From Eutreptiella sp. 'Long Island Sound 2002' (Eukaryota > Euglenozoa > Euglenophyceae > Eutreptiales > Eutreptiaceae): a stretch of DNA of 64,000 nt. A program made the translations under genes and the position numbers. Below, in pieces: positions 18,048 through 29,589 of the stretch (position 1 is the stretch's first letter; each line of letters begins with the position of its first letter). Under the pieces are notes generated by a model. That model did no database searches. It saw only the letters and a list, made by a program, of their open reading frames with translations, and had not been told where the DNA came from. The stretch lies in assembly GCA_964036045.1 (NCBI GenBank), contig OZ038385.1, positions 26,620,853 to 26,684,852 of the forward strand, in the 5' to 3' direction.

Positions 18048-20234
18048 TCAGTGGCCTCGTTGTCCATGACCATGTCGATCCTGCACGTGGGCCTCCTTCT
18101 TCGCATTGAGCTTCAACTCCACCGTGATGTACTTCACGATCTCGTCAAGGCTCATGCGGGCGAAGATGACTTGCATCCTCAGCGGCTCCCCGCGCCTCCA
18201 CTCCACGTTGTTGAGGCGCAGCAACCTTTGCCCCATGGAGTCTCCAAACACCTCCACGTACACGGCGTTCTTCAGTCCCAACATCCGGTTGGGTTCGCCC
18301 AGGTTCCTCCTGAAGAACTCCATGATACCCGCATGGGTATCTTCCGCCGCCATGATCCTCACCGCCACCCGCTTCTTGGCGCGCTTCTTCTCCTCGTCCT
18401 CCACTCTCCTCTTCCAGTTGCCGGGGAGGATGTCCTTCAGCAAGTGGCGGATCTCACTGGCCTCGTTCCAGTCTTCCACCAGCTTGAGGCATCTGCGGTA
18501 CTTCCGCAGATACCGGTTCCACTCCCGGACCCGCAACTCACCGCGGTCCAGCGGCAGCGGGATGGACCACAAGTCCTCCAGCTTCTGGTTCGGAGCGTCC
18601 ACCCGCTCCTCATCCTCCAACCACTGGAGGCAGGCCTGCTCCGTCCTGATCAGTCCTTCCCGGATCTGATCCCGCAGCTCCTCCTTCAGGTCCTGCGCCA
18701 GCCGGTGCGGGAATGTCCGGCATACCCACTTATCCCGCGGCGCTCCCCGCATCTCGCCGACGACCTCCTCGGCGAAGTCCTCCAAGTCCAGGATGAAGTC
18801 ATCCAGGTTGGAGGGGTTGCCATCGTAGTAGGGGATTTTGATTCCCCTGAGGTCGTCGATCCTGATGGCGTCTCCGACGTCTCCAGCCACCACTCCATCG
18901 AGACGGATTCCACCTGTGGCCGGGGGGTGTGAGTACACTCCCCGTACATCCCTCTCCTCCATGGAGTGCGGTCCAGTTGGGCCTGAACCCATGGGGTTTG
19001 GTATGCGGGAAGGATTTGCTCCATCGGCCGTCCATATCCCCGTATTGGGGTCCTTCGCCCACAGGTTTCCGCCTGGATGACCTCGACCATGTCCGTCGGC
19101 GCTTCCCATGGTTCGCCCCTGCATGGTGTGGTTCTCGATCTTCTCTTCCGCATAAACTACCATATTCGTCGTGATCGGTACATCCTGGGCGGCATGGGAC
19201 ATCTGTACCGTCAGGCTCCTCGGGTCCGTGGTTACGTGCCCTTCCCGCATGGACCCAGCCGGTGCCGGGTGTTCCCCGAGCATTGTGGATTCGCTGAACA
19301 CGGGAACAAACGGCAGCGCACCCGGGTCAACACGCGGAGGCGCGTAGGGTGCCTCTGCAGGGCCGCCCATGGGTTTCTCCATGGCGCTCCTGAGGGTCTT
19401 AACCCGCTCCACCAGCTCTACCGCGGCCGGCTTTGCCGGGAGCTCCGGACCCGAGGCGAGGGGCTGTAGCTCCTCTAGCCTTTTCAGGCGTCCCGACATG
19501 TCCTCCACCAGGTGGAGGAGGCTGTCCACCACTCGCTGCTGCTTCTCCAGGGCCAGCTCCAGATTCTCCCGGTACCGGTCCCGTTCCGCTCGCAGCTCCT
19601 CCATGTCTTTCTCCGCGGCCGACTGGTCGTCCAGGATCCCCGCGACGTCCTCCTCTAGACCATCCTTGGCGTTGTCCAGGCGGTCGAGACGATGCACGAT
19701 GGCGTCAATCCCCATCTTCGGGTACTTGCCCATGAGGAAGGACACGTGCTCGCAGTGGCACGCAGCGTGCTTTCCGCCGGATTCAGCACATCCCGCGGTT
19801 CCCGGCACCTCAGACTCATCGCCCATGGGCGTATCGCCTATTGCGTCCGTCTCTGGTCCCGTGTGCCGGGGCACAGGTGCCGTCCGGGCCCTGGCCGGCC
19901 TCTCCAAGCCCTCGGCGTCGTGCTTCAGGGCGGGCTCGGGGGCCGTATGCGCCCTGGCGATCGGCGCGGACATCTCCGGCTCCGAAGGTGGCTCGTAGGC
20001 TGTCCGATAGCCCTCGGAGTGCCCCTCGGATTCCCACAGCCTGACCGGGCTGGGGTCCGTGTCCATAGCCCCGGCGTCCCTTGCCGCGGACTTGGGTGAC
20101 CCGCGCTTCCGGTAGCGCCGGGCCCGTCCTCCACTGCTGCCTGAATGGCAAGCCCCATCAGAGTCCTCCGCGGCGGAGCGGAGGTTGCATGCCTTTCGGC
20201 AGCGACGCTCACACATGGAGACCAGGTCCTCCAT
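18048..20234 (-). CDS. gag: Outer element Gag, main part
   Basis: The minus-strand frame is open from 20540, but its first ~30 codons span the primer binding site at 20443-20454. The real start must therefore lie downstream, and the ATG at 20234 (MEDLVSM) is the first suitable one. The product shows a Pro/Glu-rich N-terminal part, a coiled-coil segment (AAEKDMEELRAERDRYRENL onward), and a helical Ty3-type capsid region (YYDGNPSNLDDFILDLEDF, then WNRYLRKYRR). It ends prematurely at TGA (18048-18050), ahead of its nucleocapsid segment. Confidence 0.75.
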   Translation of the reverse strand: MEDLVSMCERRCRKACNLRSAAEDSDGACHSGSSGGRARRYRKRGSPKSAARDAGAMDTDPSPVRLWESEGHSEGYRTAYEPPSEPEMSAPIARAHTAPEPALKHDAEGLERPARARTAPVPRHTGPETDAIGDTPMGDESEVPGTAGCAESGGKHAACHCEHVSFLMGKYPKMGIDAIVHRLDRLDNAKDGLEEDVAGILDDQSAAEKDMEELRAERDRYRENLELALEKQQRVVDSLLHLVEDMSGRLKRLEELQPLASGPELPAKPAAVELVERVKTLRSAMEKPMGGPAEAPYAPPRVDPGALPFVPVFSESTMLGEHPAPAGSMREGHVTTDPRSLTVQMSHAAQDVPITTNMVVYAEEKIENHTMQGRTMGSADGHGRGHPGGNLWAKDPNTGIWTADGANPSRIPNPMGSGPTGPHSMEERDVRGVYSHPPATGGIRLDGVVAGDVGDAIRIDDLRGIKIPYYDGNPSNLDDFILDLEDFAEEVVGEMRGAPRDKWVCRTFPHRLAQDLKEELRDQIREGLIRTEQACLQWLEDEERVDAPNQKLEDLWSIPLPLDRGELRVREWNRYLRKYRRCLKLVEDWNEASEIRHLLKDILPGNWKRRVEDEEKKRAKKRVAVRIMAAEDTHAGIMEFFRRNLGEPNRMLGLKNAVYVEVFGDSMGQRLLRLNNVEWRRGEPLRMQVIFARMSLDEIVKYITVELKLNAKKEAHVQDRHGHGQRGH

Positions 20235-20442
20235 GTCACGTCCTCTTCTTCCCGAATGTCGTACTTCTCTTCGGGCTTCAACTTCCGGAGTTCGCCATGC
20301 TCTTGAACGTCTCGGTTCTTCTATGGCTCCAATCTCCGGCGTGGTCTCCACCCAGTCCACAATACGCACCCGGGGCGTACTTGGGCAGGGCTCATAAGGG
20401 CCCAAGTCCCCGGGTTGGCGGTTGGTAGGGGCAGCAGGTAAG

Positions 20443-20454
20443 CCTCTGCTACCA
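20443..20454 (-). promoter_or_regulatory. Primer binding site of outer element, initiator tRNA-Met
   Basis: The plus strand reads CCTCTGCTACCA, so the minus strand has TGGTAGCAGAGG, an exact 12-base complement of the 3' end of eukaryotic initiator tRNA-Met. Its position just ahead of gag fixes the 3' edge of the outer 5' LTR at 20455. Confidence 0.75.
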
Positions 20455-22824
20455 TAAAGAAGGTCCCTACCAGGACCGGCCCCCGCTGTGCCCCTTCCGC
20501 CTGTTACCCCTGCTGATTTACTCCGGATCAACGATTGCATTTCTCAAAATCCTCAAAGTCCAGGGTCCAAAATCCAAAAATATAGAAAATGTAATCCTCC
20601 TTCAACCCTGAACAGCAACCAGATCCCACAAATACAGCAATAGCCCAATTTACAATTCAAATCAGCCTGCGGGCTTCCGTTCAGCACACCGGTCGTCTCA
20701 CGGTGGCGGGCATGTACAAGAATTGCACCAAGGAAGAAAGCCCTGAAATTGCCATATGAACACAAATAAAGCAAAGTTGGGGAAAGAGGTAAACATACAC
20801 ATTCACAGCCATAAACCCCTCATTCCCTGGACTCAAGACCTTCCCTTGACTCACCAACATATTGCCCTGAACCAGGTCAGATGAGATGGCTGAATGCCAT
20901 GTATCACAAGTCACTACATAAACCCCAAAAATGTGTTCACTCCCAAGCCTCTAAATCCTAGCCCAATAGGTGAGGTGGCGTGTCATGGCCTAGAGTGGCA
21001 CTCAGGACCATGCCCTACCCTGACATAACCTTGGTTGGACTTGGAGTCGAATGGGCTTGGAGAAATGACCTATGAGTTTGAACTCATAACATGCCAAAAA
21101 ACTGCCAATTCACACCATATTGGCCATATATCAAATATATGCTCAAAATTGAGGTTACCAGTTATCCGAAGGCTCAAAGCATGCATGGAATCGAAGTCTA
21201 GTATTCATGGAGGATAGAGACCAAAGGCCAATGCCCATGTACATCCCACTTTACCCTCGAAACCCCTTCGGATATGGGCGCCACGCACTGCCCAAGTCAG
21301 CCCATGATCTTGAGACCAATTCTTGTGATCTTTCGTGCGCCAAGCCAAATGGAGTACGCGATCCGGCATATGGTGGTGTTCAACTCCAAAGCACATGCCA
21401 ACATATGAACAACATACCATGGTTCGACTCTCCATAGGCTTCTTGCTGTTTGCCGACCAGGTAAGTACACAAAACGCAAAAATGAGCAAAGATTGAGGTC
21501 AAAAACATGAAAATATGACCAAATACAAAGTTGTCATGATAGTATATCTCTATGCTCACCCATGCTATCCGCTCATGGTTCAAAACACAAATGATTGGAA
21601 CCATTTACGAACAATTCCCCCACTTGGATCCCCAATCGGGCGCATGGAGATACCTTCGCCACTCATATCTACATGCCCCATGAAAATGGGAGTGCACTCA
21701 TGGATCTCTTTTCCAAACACACCATGAGCAATACATATGCGGTAGACTTGGTCTAGCGCTTTGAATTCCACAATTGAGACATGGGCAAAACCCTTGTCAC
21801 GTATGGCTCCCCATCTCTTCGGCCACACGAAGATATATAACATGGGCGTGAGCATATCAAGACATATACCATGCATATAAAACATACCCTCAAAAGTGGC
21901 TCCCACCATGATATGCCATGTCCCTCCATGGACATAACTTCACGTTAAAAATGCGTAGGAACCCAAGGAAAGTATCTATGCAACCCCAACAATCATGCGG
22001 TACACTCGAAAGTCGCAATAAAATATTCGGTTGCACGGTCCAAGAGTTATATATCACTTTCTACCCTCTTGACCCTTATCCCTTGCTATAACGGGCATGT
22101 GTGCACAACAAAGGCGTTTGATGCTTCCCAAATTAAGTTGAGACTAAGGCGCTTGCAACCCAACCTTCCTTATTCTCTTTCCTCACACTCGCGCGTAGAT
22201 ATGACCGTTCAAAGTGGTCCCACGATTCACTTTTGTTTCCCTTATATCTCCAAGTCAAATGGGTGGTAAGTATAAGGGAAACCTGATTCGAGCATAGGGA
22301 AAGGAGTATGACCACTCGAAGAAGACCAATTCAAGTGCGGCGATGTCGAAGTCGAAAATCCGATTTCGACATCGCGAAAAATTCAGATCAAAATTTCGAG
22401 TGCTTATTTAGAAAATTGCGGAAGCAACGAACCCTTTGCTGATGAAATCTGACCCTTCAACGGAGTATCCGCCAAAATATCTGGAAATAACAGTTAACCA
22501 ATCGGTTAACGCAAAATCGCGAGCCAACTGACGGTCGCCGATACATTGACCATCAGAACGAAAGGCTGAAAAATTACGGAAACATCATGATAATAAAACC
22601 CTGTTGATTCCTGATATTCTGATATATAAATCTCAGCTGGCGGCGCCTCGGTACTGAATGTGGCCGCTCATAGCCGGAATGGCCAAACCTATCACACTAT
22701 CACATCGGGTTAGGTCAGGTGGATGGGAGAGTATGATATCAGCCAATGGCGGCTTGCCGGCACATAGATACACACCCCAAGTGACCCCAAGATGGCCACG
22801 GGGGTCCGAACCGGCTTCACTAGG
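20455..22824. other. AT-richer non-coding stretch, including the presumed outer 5' LTR
   Basis: The part next to 20455 should be the 3' end of the outer element's 5' LTR, but no second copy exists in the window, so its far edge is unknown. No gene is supported. A small perfect 11-bp inverted repeat (GCGATGTCGAA ... TTCGACATCGC) lies at 22340-22375. Confidence 0.4.
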
Positions 22825-25262
22825 GCTTGGAGGCAAGAGGTGCTCTTGTTGCGTGCACAGCGTGAATGTCGATGGAGTCGAACTGCCCTCGCCACTCCTG
22901 GCGGAGGTGCAGTCAATTGTTTGTGTGATCAGCGCCCTTGTGTAGCAGGGCAAAAAAAAAATGGTATGCTGCTGCACCAATCACCCTACCTGCCCACCTG
23001 TAAAGCAAAGGCCAATGAAGGGGTGTTTGCGGCTGAGGAACCAAGCCACACTCCACGTATTATACGCTTCTCAGTGTGACCTATAATACACTGTCCTCAA
23101 ACACGCCCTGTCAAGCAAGCAAGCGTTAAGAGACTCTTCAGGTTCTCTTAAAGAACGTACCGAGGAGCCCCTGGGTAACCTAAACAAGGTTTACCGTGCG
23201 CATTTCGCGTGGCCTACCCTTTAATGCGTGTGTGAATGCACGAGCATGCACGAGTTTGTAACCAACCTGTGCCAATCACGGCTTGCTGCCTAATCTTACC
23301 CACAATCACGAACTCCACCAGGGGGTGGCCTTACCTGGGCTTACCTACCTTACCTACCGCTGGAGAGTGAAGCAAGGTGAGGAGAAAAACGAGGCGCAAG
23401 CGAAAAACGTCGCCATGCACTTGTGTGTATGTCTAATCACCCTGATCTGACCTCAAATCATCTGCAATCTTTCTAATCTAGCCCTCTATCGTTTGTTAGC
23501 GCTGCTACAAGACTCGTTCACGGAGACACGAGACGAGCAATGTGCATGCTGCATACGAGACGAGCACACCTGAGGTTTATACCTGATTCATTGAAGTCTT
23601 TTCGTTGATTTTCGATCTCTTGGATTTTCGACTCTTACTGTCAGTGTGGGTGGAATCTGTATGTTTATTTATCAATGTGTGTCTCGTCATTTTCCAGTCT
23701 ACGTGAGACATACGTTTATAATCTCATTATTTCTGTATTTTCCGGCGCTTCGCTAGGAGCCGCTCCTGCACGCCGCCTTTTTATGCGTAGGAATTTCTTG
23801 ATTTAAAAAATCGAGAGATGACTATAATTTTTATAAAAATGTGCTTCTGATGCACAATTAGATTGGATTCTGCTCAGGTGTGTTGTCTTAGAAAAATTCC
23901 AGGCCGTCATTTGACGGATTTAGGTGTTGTCGCTTCGCGTTTGCGTGGATTCGTCCATAATTCTCCCATTCCTCCCTCTGCAGATATCCTCGCGAAAGCG
24001 TCGCTGAGTAGGCCGCTTTCTGGGCCGAAAAGCAGCAGCCAGGAGACTGAGCAGAACCCAACACCCCACCAAGGGGCAATTTAATTTCTTGACGACTCCC
24101 TTCGCCCTAAGATCAGGACAGCAGGTCGCAAGCAGATTTTGACAACCGGAGCGGATGTCAATACAGAGTCTGGCGTTGGGTTAGTGTCGCGCTGCGAGTC
24201 TTGGAGGGAGGGATGCACATGCATATGTTTTTGGCATGCTCCCAAACTAACCCAACCAAGCCACAGGAACCCCGGCAGCGCCATGAGCGCTGAGCTTTCT
24301 GTAGGAAATGTCACCAAAAAAGCAGCAAAAAGGTGCCAGCCATGGTGAGCGTCCATTTTTCTGTGTGAGGGAAACTATAGGTATTTTAAAGTAGATGTGG
24401 AAACCAAGGAAAGGCCAAGAAAAAATCCCTTTTTCCTGAAATGCGACAGTGGTGGCCACCAGAGCACAAGGGGGGAGTAAGAAAAAGTGCTTTTCCAATG
24501 CTTTGAGGCATACTCTAGTTGTATTAGAGATGCACAGAGCACACAGGCATATCTATCTTAGTATTGGCCCAACCAAAAGTGGTGATAACACATTTTGACC
24601 TATGGAACCAAACACTAAATCAGGATATGGAGTGGACCCCTTAATCCCCTATCAATGTGAGGCAATTCATCTTTTCCTGAGTCGACTGAGAACTGACATA
24701 TCCAGGGCAGAGCCTATGAATTTATCTATGTTTTCTCATGAATTCTTAGCTGTCCTAGTGGTATGCACCCTAGGGGGCTGGGCACCTCTTTTTGAGAGGT
24801 CCTGGGTTCAATTCCCGGTCAGCCTAGCTAAGTAGGAAGATCCCATGTGACATGGCAGTGACCTCATCGCCACATGCCCTGCCACCTCAGCACATATGGG
24901 ACCCAAAACAAAGAGTGCACATCTCCTGAGATGGCACTATGGAGATTGAGTGACCATGGGGCAGTTTTCCAACTCTTTTTCCAAAACATTTCAGCTATCT
25001 TTGTGAATATGCAATCCGAAGTGCCCTGAGTTGCACTTTCTGTGAATATCCTTTCATCTTTCACTGTTTACACTGCAGCCCTTCATGCTTTGATCCTGAT
25101 TCTCTTCTACTTGCTTATCTCTGGCTTGGGCTATCCTGAATTGGTTGTATTTCAGCAAACAAAACATTTTCCTCATCAAAAACAAGCAGCAGGAAACCCT
25201 ACACCAGCAGCAAGCAGCAGGAGAGGCACAAACACAGTGTTGAAATCACTATAAAACTTTCT
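22825..25262 (+). mobile_element. 5'-truncated, diverged copy of the inner element family
   Basis: From about 22825 (AGGGCTTGGAGG) to 24475 the sequence follows the inner element's 3' non-coding region (11058-12701) with scattered substitutions and small indels. It then runs through the purine tract AAGGGGGG and an LTR (24476-25262). No gag or pol is present, so the copy lost its 5' part or recombined. Divergence is much higher than between the two inner LTRs, so this is an older copy. Confidence 0.85.
24476..25262 (+). repeat. LTR of the truncated copy (787 bp)
   Basis: It starts AGTAAGAAAAAG and ends ACTTTCT like the inner LTRs, with many point differences and small indels. It retains the tRNA-like block with B box GGTTCAATTCC at 24805-24815. 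Confidence 0.85.
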
Positions 25263-26380
25263 TGGGGCGGGGGTCAGAAACCAAAAATTCAGCAAAGCAT
25301 CATATTCTCTCCAAAAAAAAACTTGTTCTAATACCAGTTGGACATCTCATATCACTACGGACATGCTAAATGAACAATGCCCAAAAGTGGGGAGGGGGGG
25401 GTTACATGGTGCTTGCATCCGGGCTTGAGCACACAACCTCTCTTTGGGTTCATGTGAGGCAGTAATACACAATCAACCCCGGGAAGATCGCTGCATGAGT
25501 TGCCACAGAACTAACCTCGCTTATAACTGCGACGGATCTTTGCAAAACTGTGCAAAATTGTGTGAAAGCAACATAAAAGTCACAACACCACTGTAAAAGC
25601 TCCATCATGTTTAATTGAAAATCTGATCTATTCTAGTTCTGAACAATTCTAAATTCTGTCTGTCCATCTGCAACCTTTCCAATCTTTGTCTGGGACTTAT
25701 CAACTCTGATTTCTGTGGATCCAAAGACTGCTATTCGTTGTTCCCTGCCTACACCCCGCTTTACAATTGGCTATCCTAGACTAGCTGTGGCAACCATTTT
25801 GAGACCGCTAAGAGGCAACAAACCACATTTTGTTTTCGGTGTGTACTGTTAAATTCGGAGAGGATGGGTTCTTCCCACTGTCCTCATGATGATGCCTCAG
25901 CTCATTTGGCTACTCCAAACCCCCTCCATTGTAGGGCTTCATCTTACTCAGTCCACGGGCACGCAGCAACTCAAATGCATACATACAAAAAATTTAGCTC
26001 ACATTGTGTAGTACAAGAGAAATCCACACTTACTGCTGCATGCATACACACATCCTAGCAGGCACTGACAAAAGTCCAGAAAAGCTTTTGACACGTTTCG
26101 GCAGGTGTCATAAGGCTGCCTCCCACTTGGCCAGTGCAACATCCTTGTACCAGGGGCCGGAGGAGTGGGTTAGGGTGTGGGATCTAGGCAATGGACATGC
26201 ACATAAGCCTGCTTGCTCAGCAACATCTGTCGACCATGTGTCCTTGCCCACAATCTCGAATAATTACGGGATTTCCTGCTTGCAACATCCTGACATGCTG
26301 AGCCAGGGCCATCCTAAACGGGGAAAAAAAAGTGTTCCGGTACCACTTTTCCCAAAAAAAGCCCGCGGGCACTCCATGTG
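25263..26380. other. Non-coding
   Basis: Nothing coding is seen. Near 26320-26350 GGGAAAA...GTG and CACTTTTCCC form an imperfect inverted repeat around TTCCGGTAC. Confidence 0.35.
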
Positions 26381-26384
26381 CGCA

Positions 26385-26665
26385 ACCATGGTTGGTGGCG
26401 GTTGGCGGTTCGCGATTGGCAGTTGGCAACTGGTGGTTGGTGGCGGTTGGTGGTGGTTGGCGGCGGTTGGTGGTTGGTGATTGGTGGTTGTCGGCGGTTG
26501 GCAGTGGTTGGCAGTTGGCAGTTGGTCGTCGCTGGTGGTTGGCGGCAGTAGGTGGCGGTCGGTGGCTGGTGGCTGGTGGCGGTTGGCGGTTGGTGGCGGT
26601 TGGTGGTTGGCGGATGGTGGCGGTTCGCGGTTGATGGGAGTTGACGGTTGGCACTTGGTGGTCCC
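26385..26665 (+). repeat. Degenerate GGTTGGYGGT minisatellite
   Basis: About 280 bp are made almost wholly of variants of GGTTGGTGG/CGGTTGG. The G-runs on one strand could form G-quadruplexes. Open frames across it on both strands (Trp/Gly- or Pro/Thr-rich) are consequences of the repeat. Confidence 0.8.
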
Positions 26666-26668
26666 TTG

Positions 26669-26727
26669 GGGCGGTCCTTAAGGGCGGTCCTTAGCAAAAA
26701 AAAAATCTGGTCCCTTAAGGACCGCCC
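26669..26727. repeat. 16-bp perfect inverted repeat around an A-tract
   Basis: GGGCGGTCCTTAAGGG (26669-26684) and its exact complement CCCTTAAGGACCGCCC (26712-26727) flank a spacer with a run of ten A. It directly adjoins the minisatellite. Each arm also contains the palindrome CCTTAAGG. Confidence 0.8.
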
Positions 26728-29589
26728 TGTGCTGAACTCACTTGAAACCCTCTCCCTCATTCCCGTCTGTGGTGAAGACATTAAGCATCCATTCAGCATC
26801 AACCTTCGTTTGGCATATCAACCTCCCTGCCGACTGGTGTGGCACCTGCATTGCATGCACAGCCAGGGCCCTCGTTTAATATGTGTGTAACAGTATCCTC
26901 ACCTCAGGAAGGCACCCAACTACAAAACAAAATTTAGGGTCGGCGAGGTCCCTGAAGAGTTCTAAGACAACAAAGGTGTTTTTACTTGTAACAAAAATAT
27001 CAGGTCCCTAAGACCCTAACCAGAATAGCGGGTGCGGCGCACCGGATTGGCCTAGTTTGAGGGTTGGGTGGGGGTCCCAGGCCGCGATGTAAATTCACCT
27101 CGCCGCATATCAACCCAGCATGTACAGCATGTACTTATCATTGTATTGGTGTGGTGAAGCTGTAACCTAATGTGGGGTCCACTGGTATATTTAGCACAGG
27201 TTTCGACACCCAATCTCAGAAGCCTTCACGCACACCGAAGACCCAAAAAATGTGCCACCCCCCCCCCCTACCTGCCACTGCCCACACAATATTCCAATCA
27301 ATATCCCTGCCTCCTTGTTCATGACTTCCCACCCACTACTGTCCATGCACTTGAGGGAGCCCATTTTAAAACATGCTGCAGCCGACTCATGGCAGCAGTC
27401 AGAGAAATGGGTTAGCAGTTAATATGGTGAGATAAAATGTGCGATGTGTACACACTGTACAAAATAATGGGGTGTACATATAGAGACTAAATGAGTATGT
27501 GTGTGTGGGACCCTTGCTGCACATTTGAACACATCTGCAATGGCGAGCGACCATGCTGTCACCATTTGCAACCCCTTGTGGCTCTTCACCTCCGCCACGG
27601 GGGGCCTAGCCGAACATGACCAGGCCGCAGCGTGACCCCACGGTCTTGAACACTTGCCTCCTCCGGGGGGGTGTTTGACGAGAGAAAGCAATGCCCTCTC
27701 ACAAGCCAGCAAAAAGCCTTCCCCAGGGCGATCAAACAAAACGGTGGCACCTAAAATGTGCAGCAAGGTTAAAGTGTTACAGCGTCGAGTATGGCAGACC
27801 ATAGGGGGGTTCTTGTTCCGATGCAAGACCCTAACAGGGTCATGGTAGCCAACCATACAAAAAAATGGGGGGGGGGGCTCAGCTGACTAGAAGTGTGTTG
27901 GGGCCCAACTGGTCGGCATTATACAGGCTGATAGCCCGTACAGCTGAGAGCCATTTCAGGTCACACTAAACCCTTGCTACCCCTGCATGGGGCCCTTGCT
28001 GCACATTTGAACACATCTGCAATGGCGAGCCACCATGCTGTCACCATTTGCAACCCCTTCTGGCTCTTCACTCACCCATGAACACCAAGGAAAATGTACA
28101 TACCGGGCTCAGCCATCTATCAACCCCGAGCCACTATCAATTAGAGGGGTCACCTGATCTAAACTATGTAGTGCAACATACCCTGTAAAACAATTCATCT
28201 CGAGTACCCAATATGCGAACGAGGAAGTGTAACAATGGTGACACGTAGAAGTTGCTTAGAGGATTGGGAGCCGAAATAAGAAAGGTAATCAACGTGGAAC
28301 CAACTCATGCCCCGCTACTCGACAAAGCAACCATGCACAAACAAAGCCAAAGTTTCCGTGAAACACGCAAATTGTTTCGACATAACTACTACTATTACTG
28401 ACGAGAGCACAAGATGAGCAATGTTCTCAAAAGACAGCCATATAACCTGTGAGTGTAAGCGAGCAATTTCGTGTCCCCATATACAACGACTTCATGATTT
28501 TGCCTAAGCCATGAGTACCATCACATGACACCTAGCAGCTTCATTGTTCATTGCTGCACCCCGAGTGTAGCGCACACAAAAAAGATCCACACGTGCAAAA
28601 ATTTGAGGCGAAACGAGTAATGCCTAGAATATACCGCAAAATTATCAATTCTCCGTGACTAGGCTTGTGAGGCAAGGCGCAGGACTCGTGAGTGGCACGA
28701 CAAGGAAAACATTACCATAGCTACATTGTCTATCTAACAACATTCTAACCATGCCATCGAAAGTGCAAAGACAACATGTTGCTGATGCTCAATGTGACGT
28801 GTTCCGTAGTGATGGTCTCGTCCGTAGGCACCAAATTGCAAGCAAATATGGCACAGGCCAATTAGGGAAAAGGGCGTGCCGTAGAGCGCACGACGTCCCG
28901 GTTTCCTCCATGGACACCATTGGCAAAAACAAGAAAAGCACCAAGCTCAAGCAAGGGTTGCTAGCAGTGTCGGCATCCCCGAAGGACCTCCCTCCCGAGT
29001 AGCCTGGGTCTGTAACTATCCGCAGAACCACAAATTATAAGATTTGGTGCCGTGTAGCGCCCAAACAAGGCGCCCCTGAGAGAGCCGTCAATTTGGCCAT
29101 GCGCATTTTTGCGCAATCGAGCCCGATTTCTGGCGATTTTTAGCACCAAATCGGGATCTCATGCTTTGGGGCAGTAGCCTGGGTCCCATTCTGTAGATCC
29201 ATCCAGAAATTTCCAGGAAATCCGAAAAAATTTTAGAGAATTTCGGCCGACTGTGAAGGACGGGCCAAAATCGGCGCGCATTTGGCGACTTACCCCATAC
29301 CCGCGACCGTTGAAGAGTTCATGTGCAGATCCATTTGCAGAAGCACAACGGTCCAAAAAGTCTTTGTAGCGATTCTCACAGTACTAATTCCACCAAAAAC
29401 CACTAGTGTGTGCATACCCCTCGAACCTGGGTCCCCCTGATCACCCACATTGATGGGCAAAATAAGCGCTAGGTCCCATGGGAAACCGACCCGTTTGCCG
29501 GTCGTTTCACTGAATTTCTGAAATTGGGTGTTTTGCGGCCCTTGGCTTCCTCTTTGCCCAATGGTGTACAACTGAGCCCCACCTGCCCC
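26728..29589. other. Non-coding, with a 79-bp direct repeat pair
   Basis: No gene is supported. Positions 27511-27589 and 27993-28071 are 79-bp direct repeats (CCCTTGCTGCACATTTGAAC onward) with only two mismatches, 482 bp apart. A run of C lies near 27260. Confidence 0.55.

Larger units (their letters stand above)
963..20454 (-). mobile_element. Outer Ty3/Gypsy chromovirus-like LTR retrotransposon, interrupted
   Basis: Read on the minus strand the parts are in Ty3/Gypsy order: primer binding site (20443-20454), Gag (20234 down to 18048), nucleocapsid-like segment (to 17430), Pro-RT-RNaseH-start of integrase (17264 to 13499), then integrase core and chromodomain (2103 to 963). The integrase is cut by the inner element at 2104-13498, and removing that insertion restores one uninterrupted frame across the junction. 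The gag/pro region carries three in-frame stops (18048-18050, 17430-17432, 17289-17291), so this copy is decayed there although pol stays open. LTRs could not be defined at either end. Confidence 0.85.

Noticed and set aside
17151-18932. A 593-residue plus-strand ORF
   Set aside because: It is the antisense of the outer element's gag/pol, with His/Leu/Pro-rich composition typical of shadow frames.
26217-26802. Pro/Thr/Asn-rich and Trp/Gly-rich open frames
   Set aside because: They are translations of the GGTTGG minisatellite, open in several frames at once.
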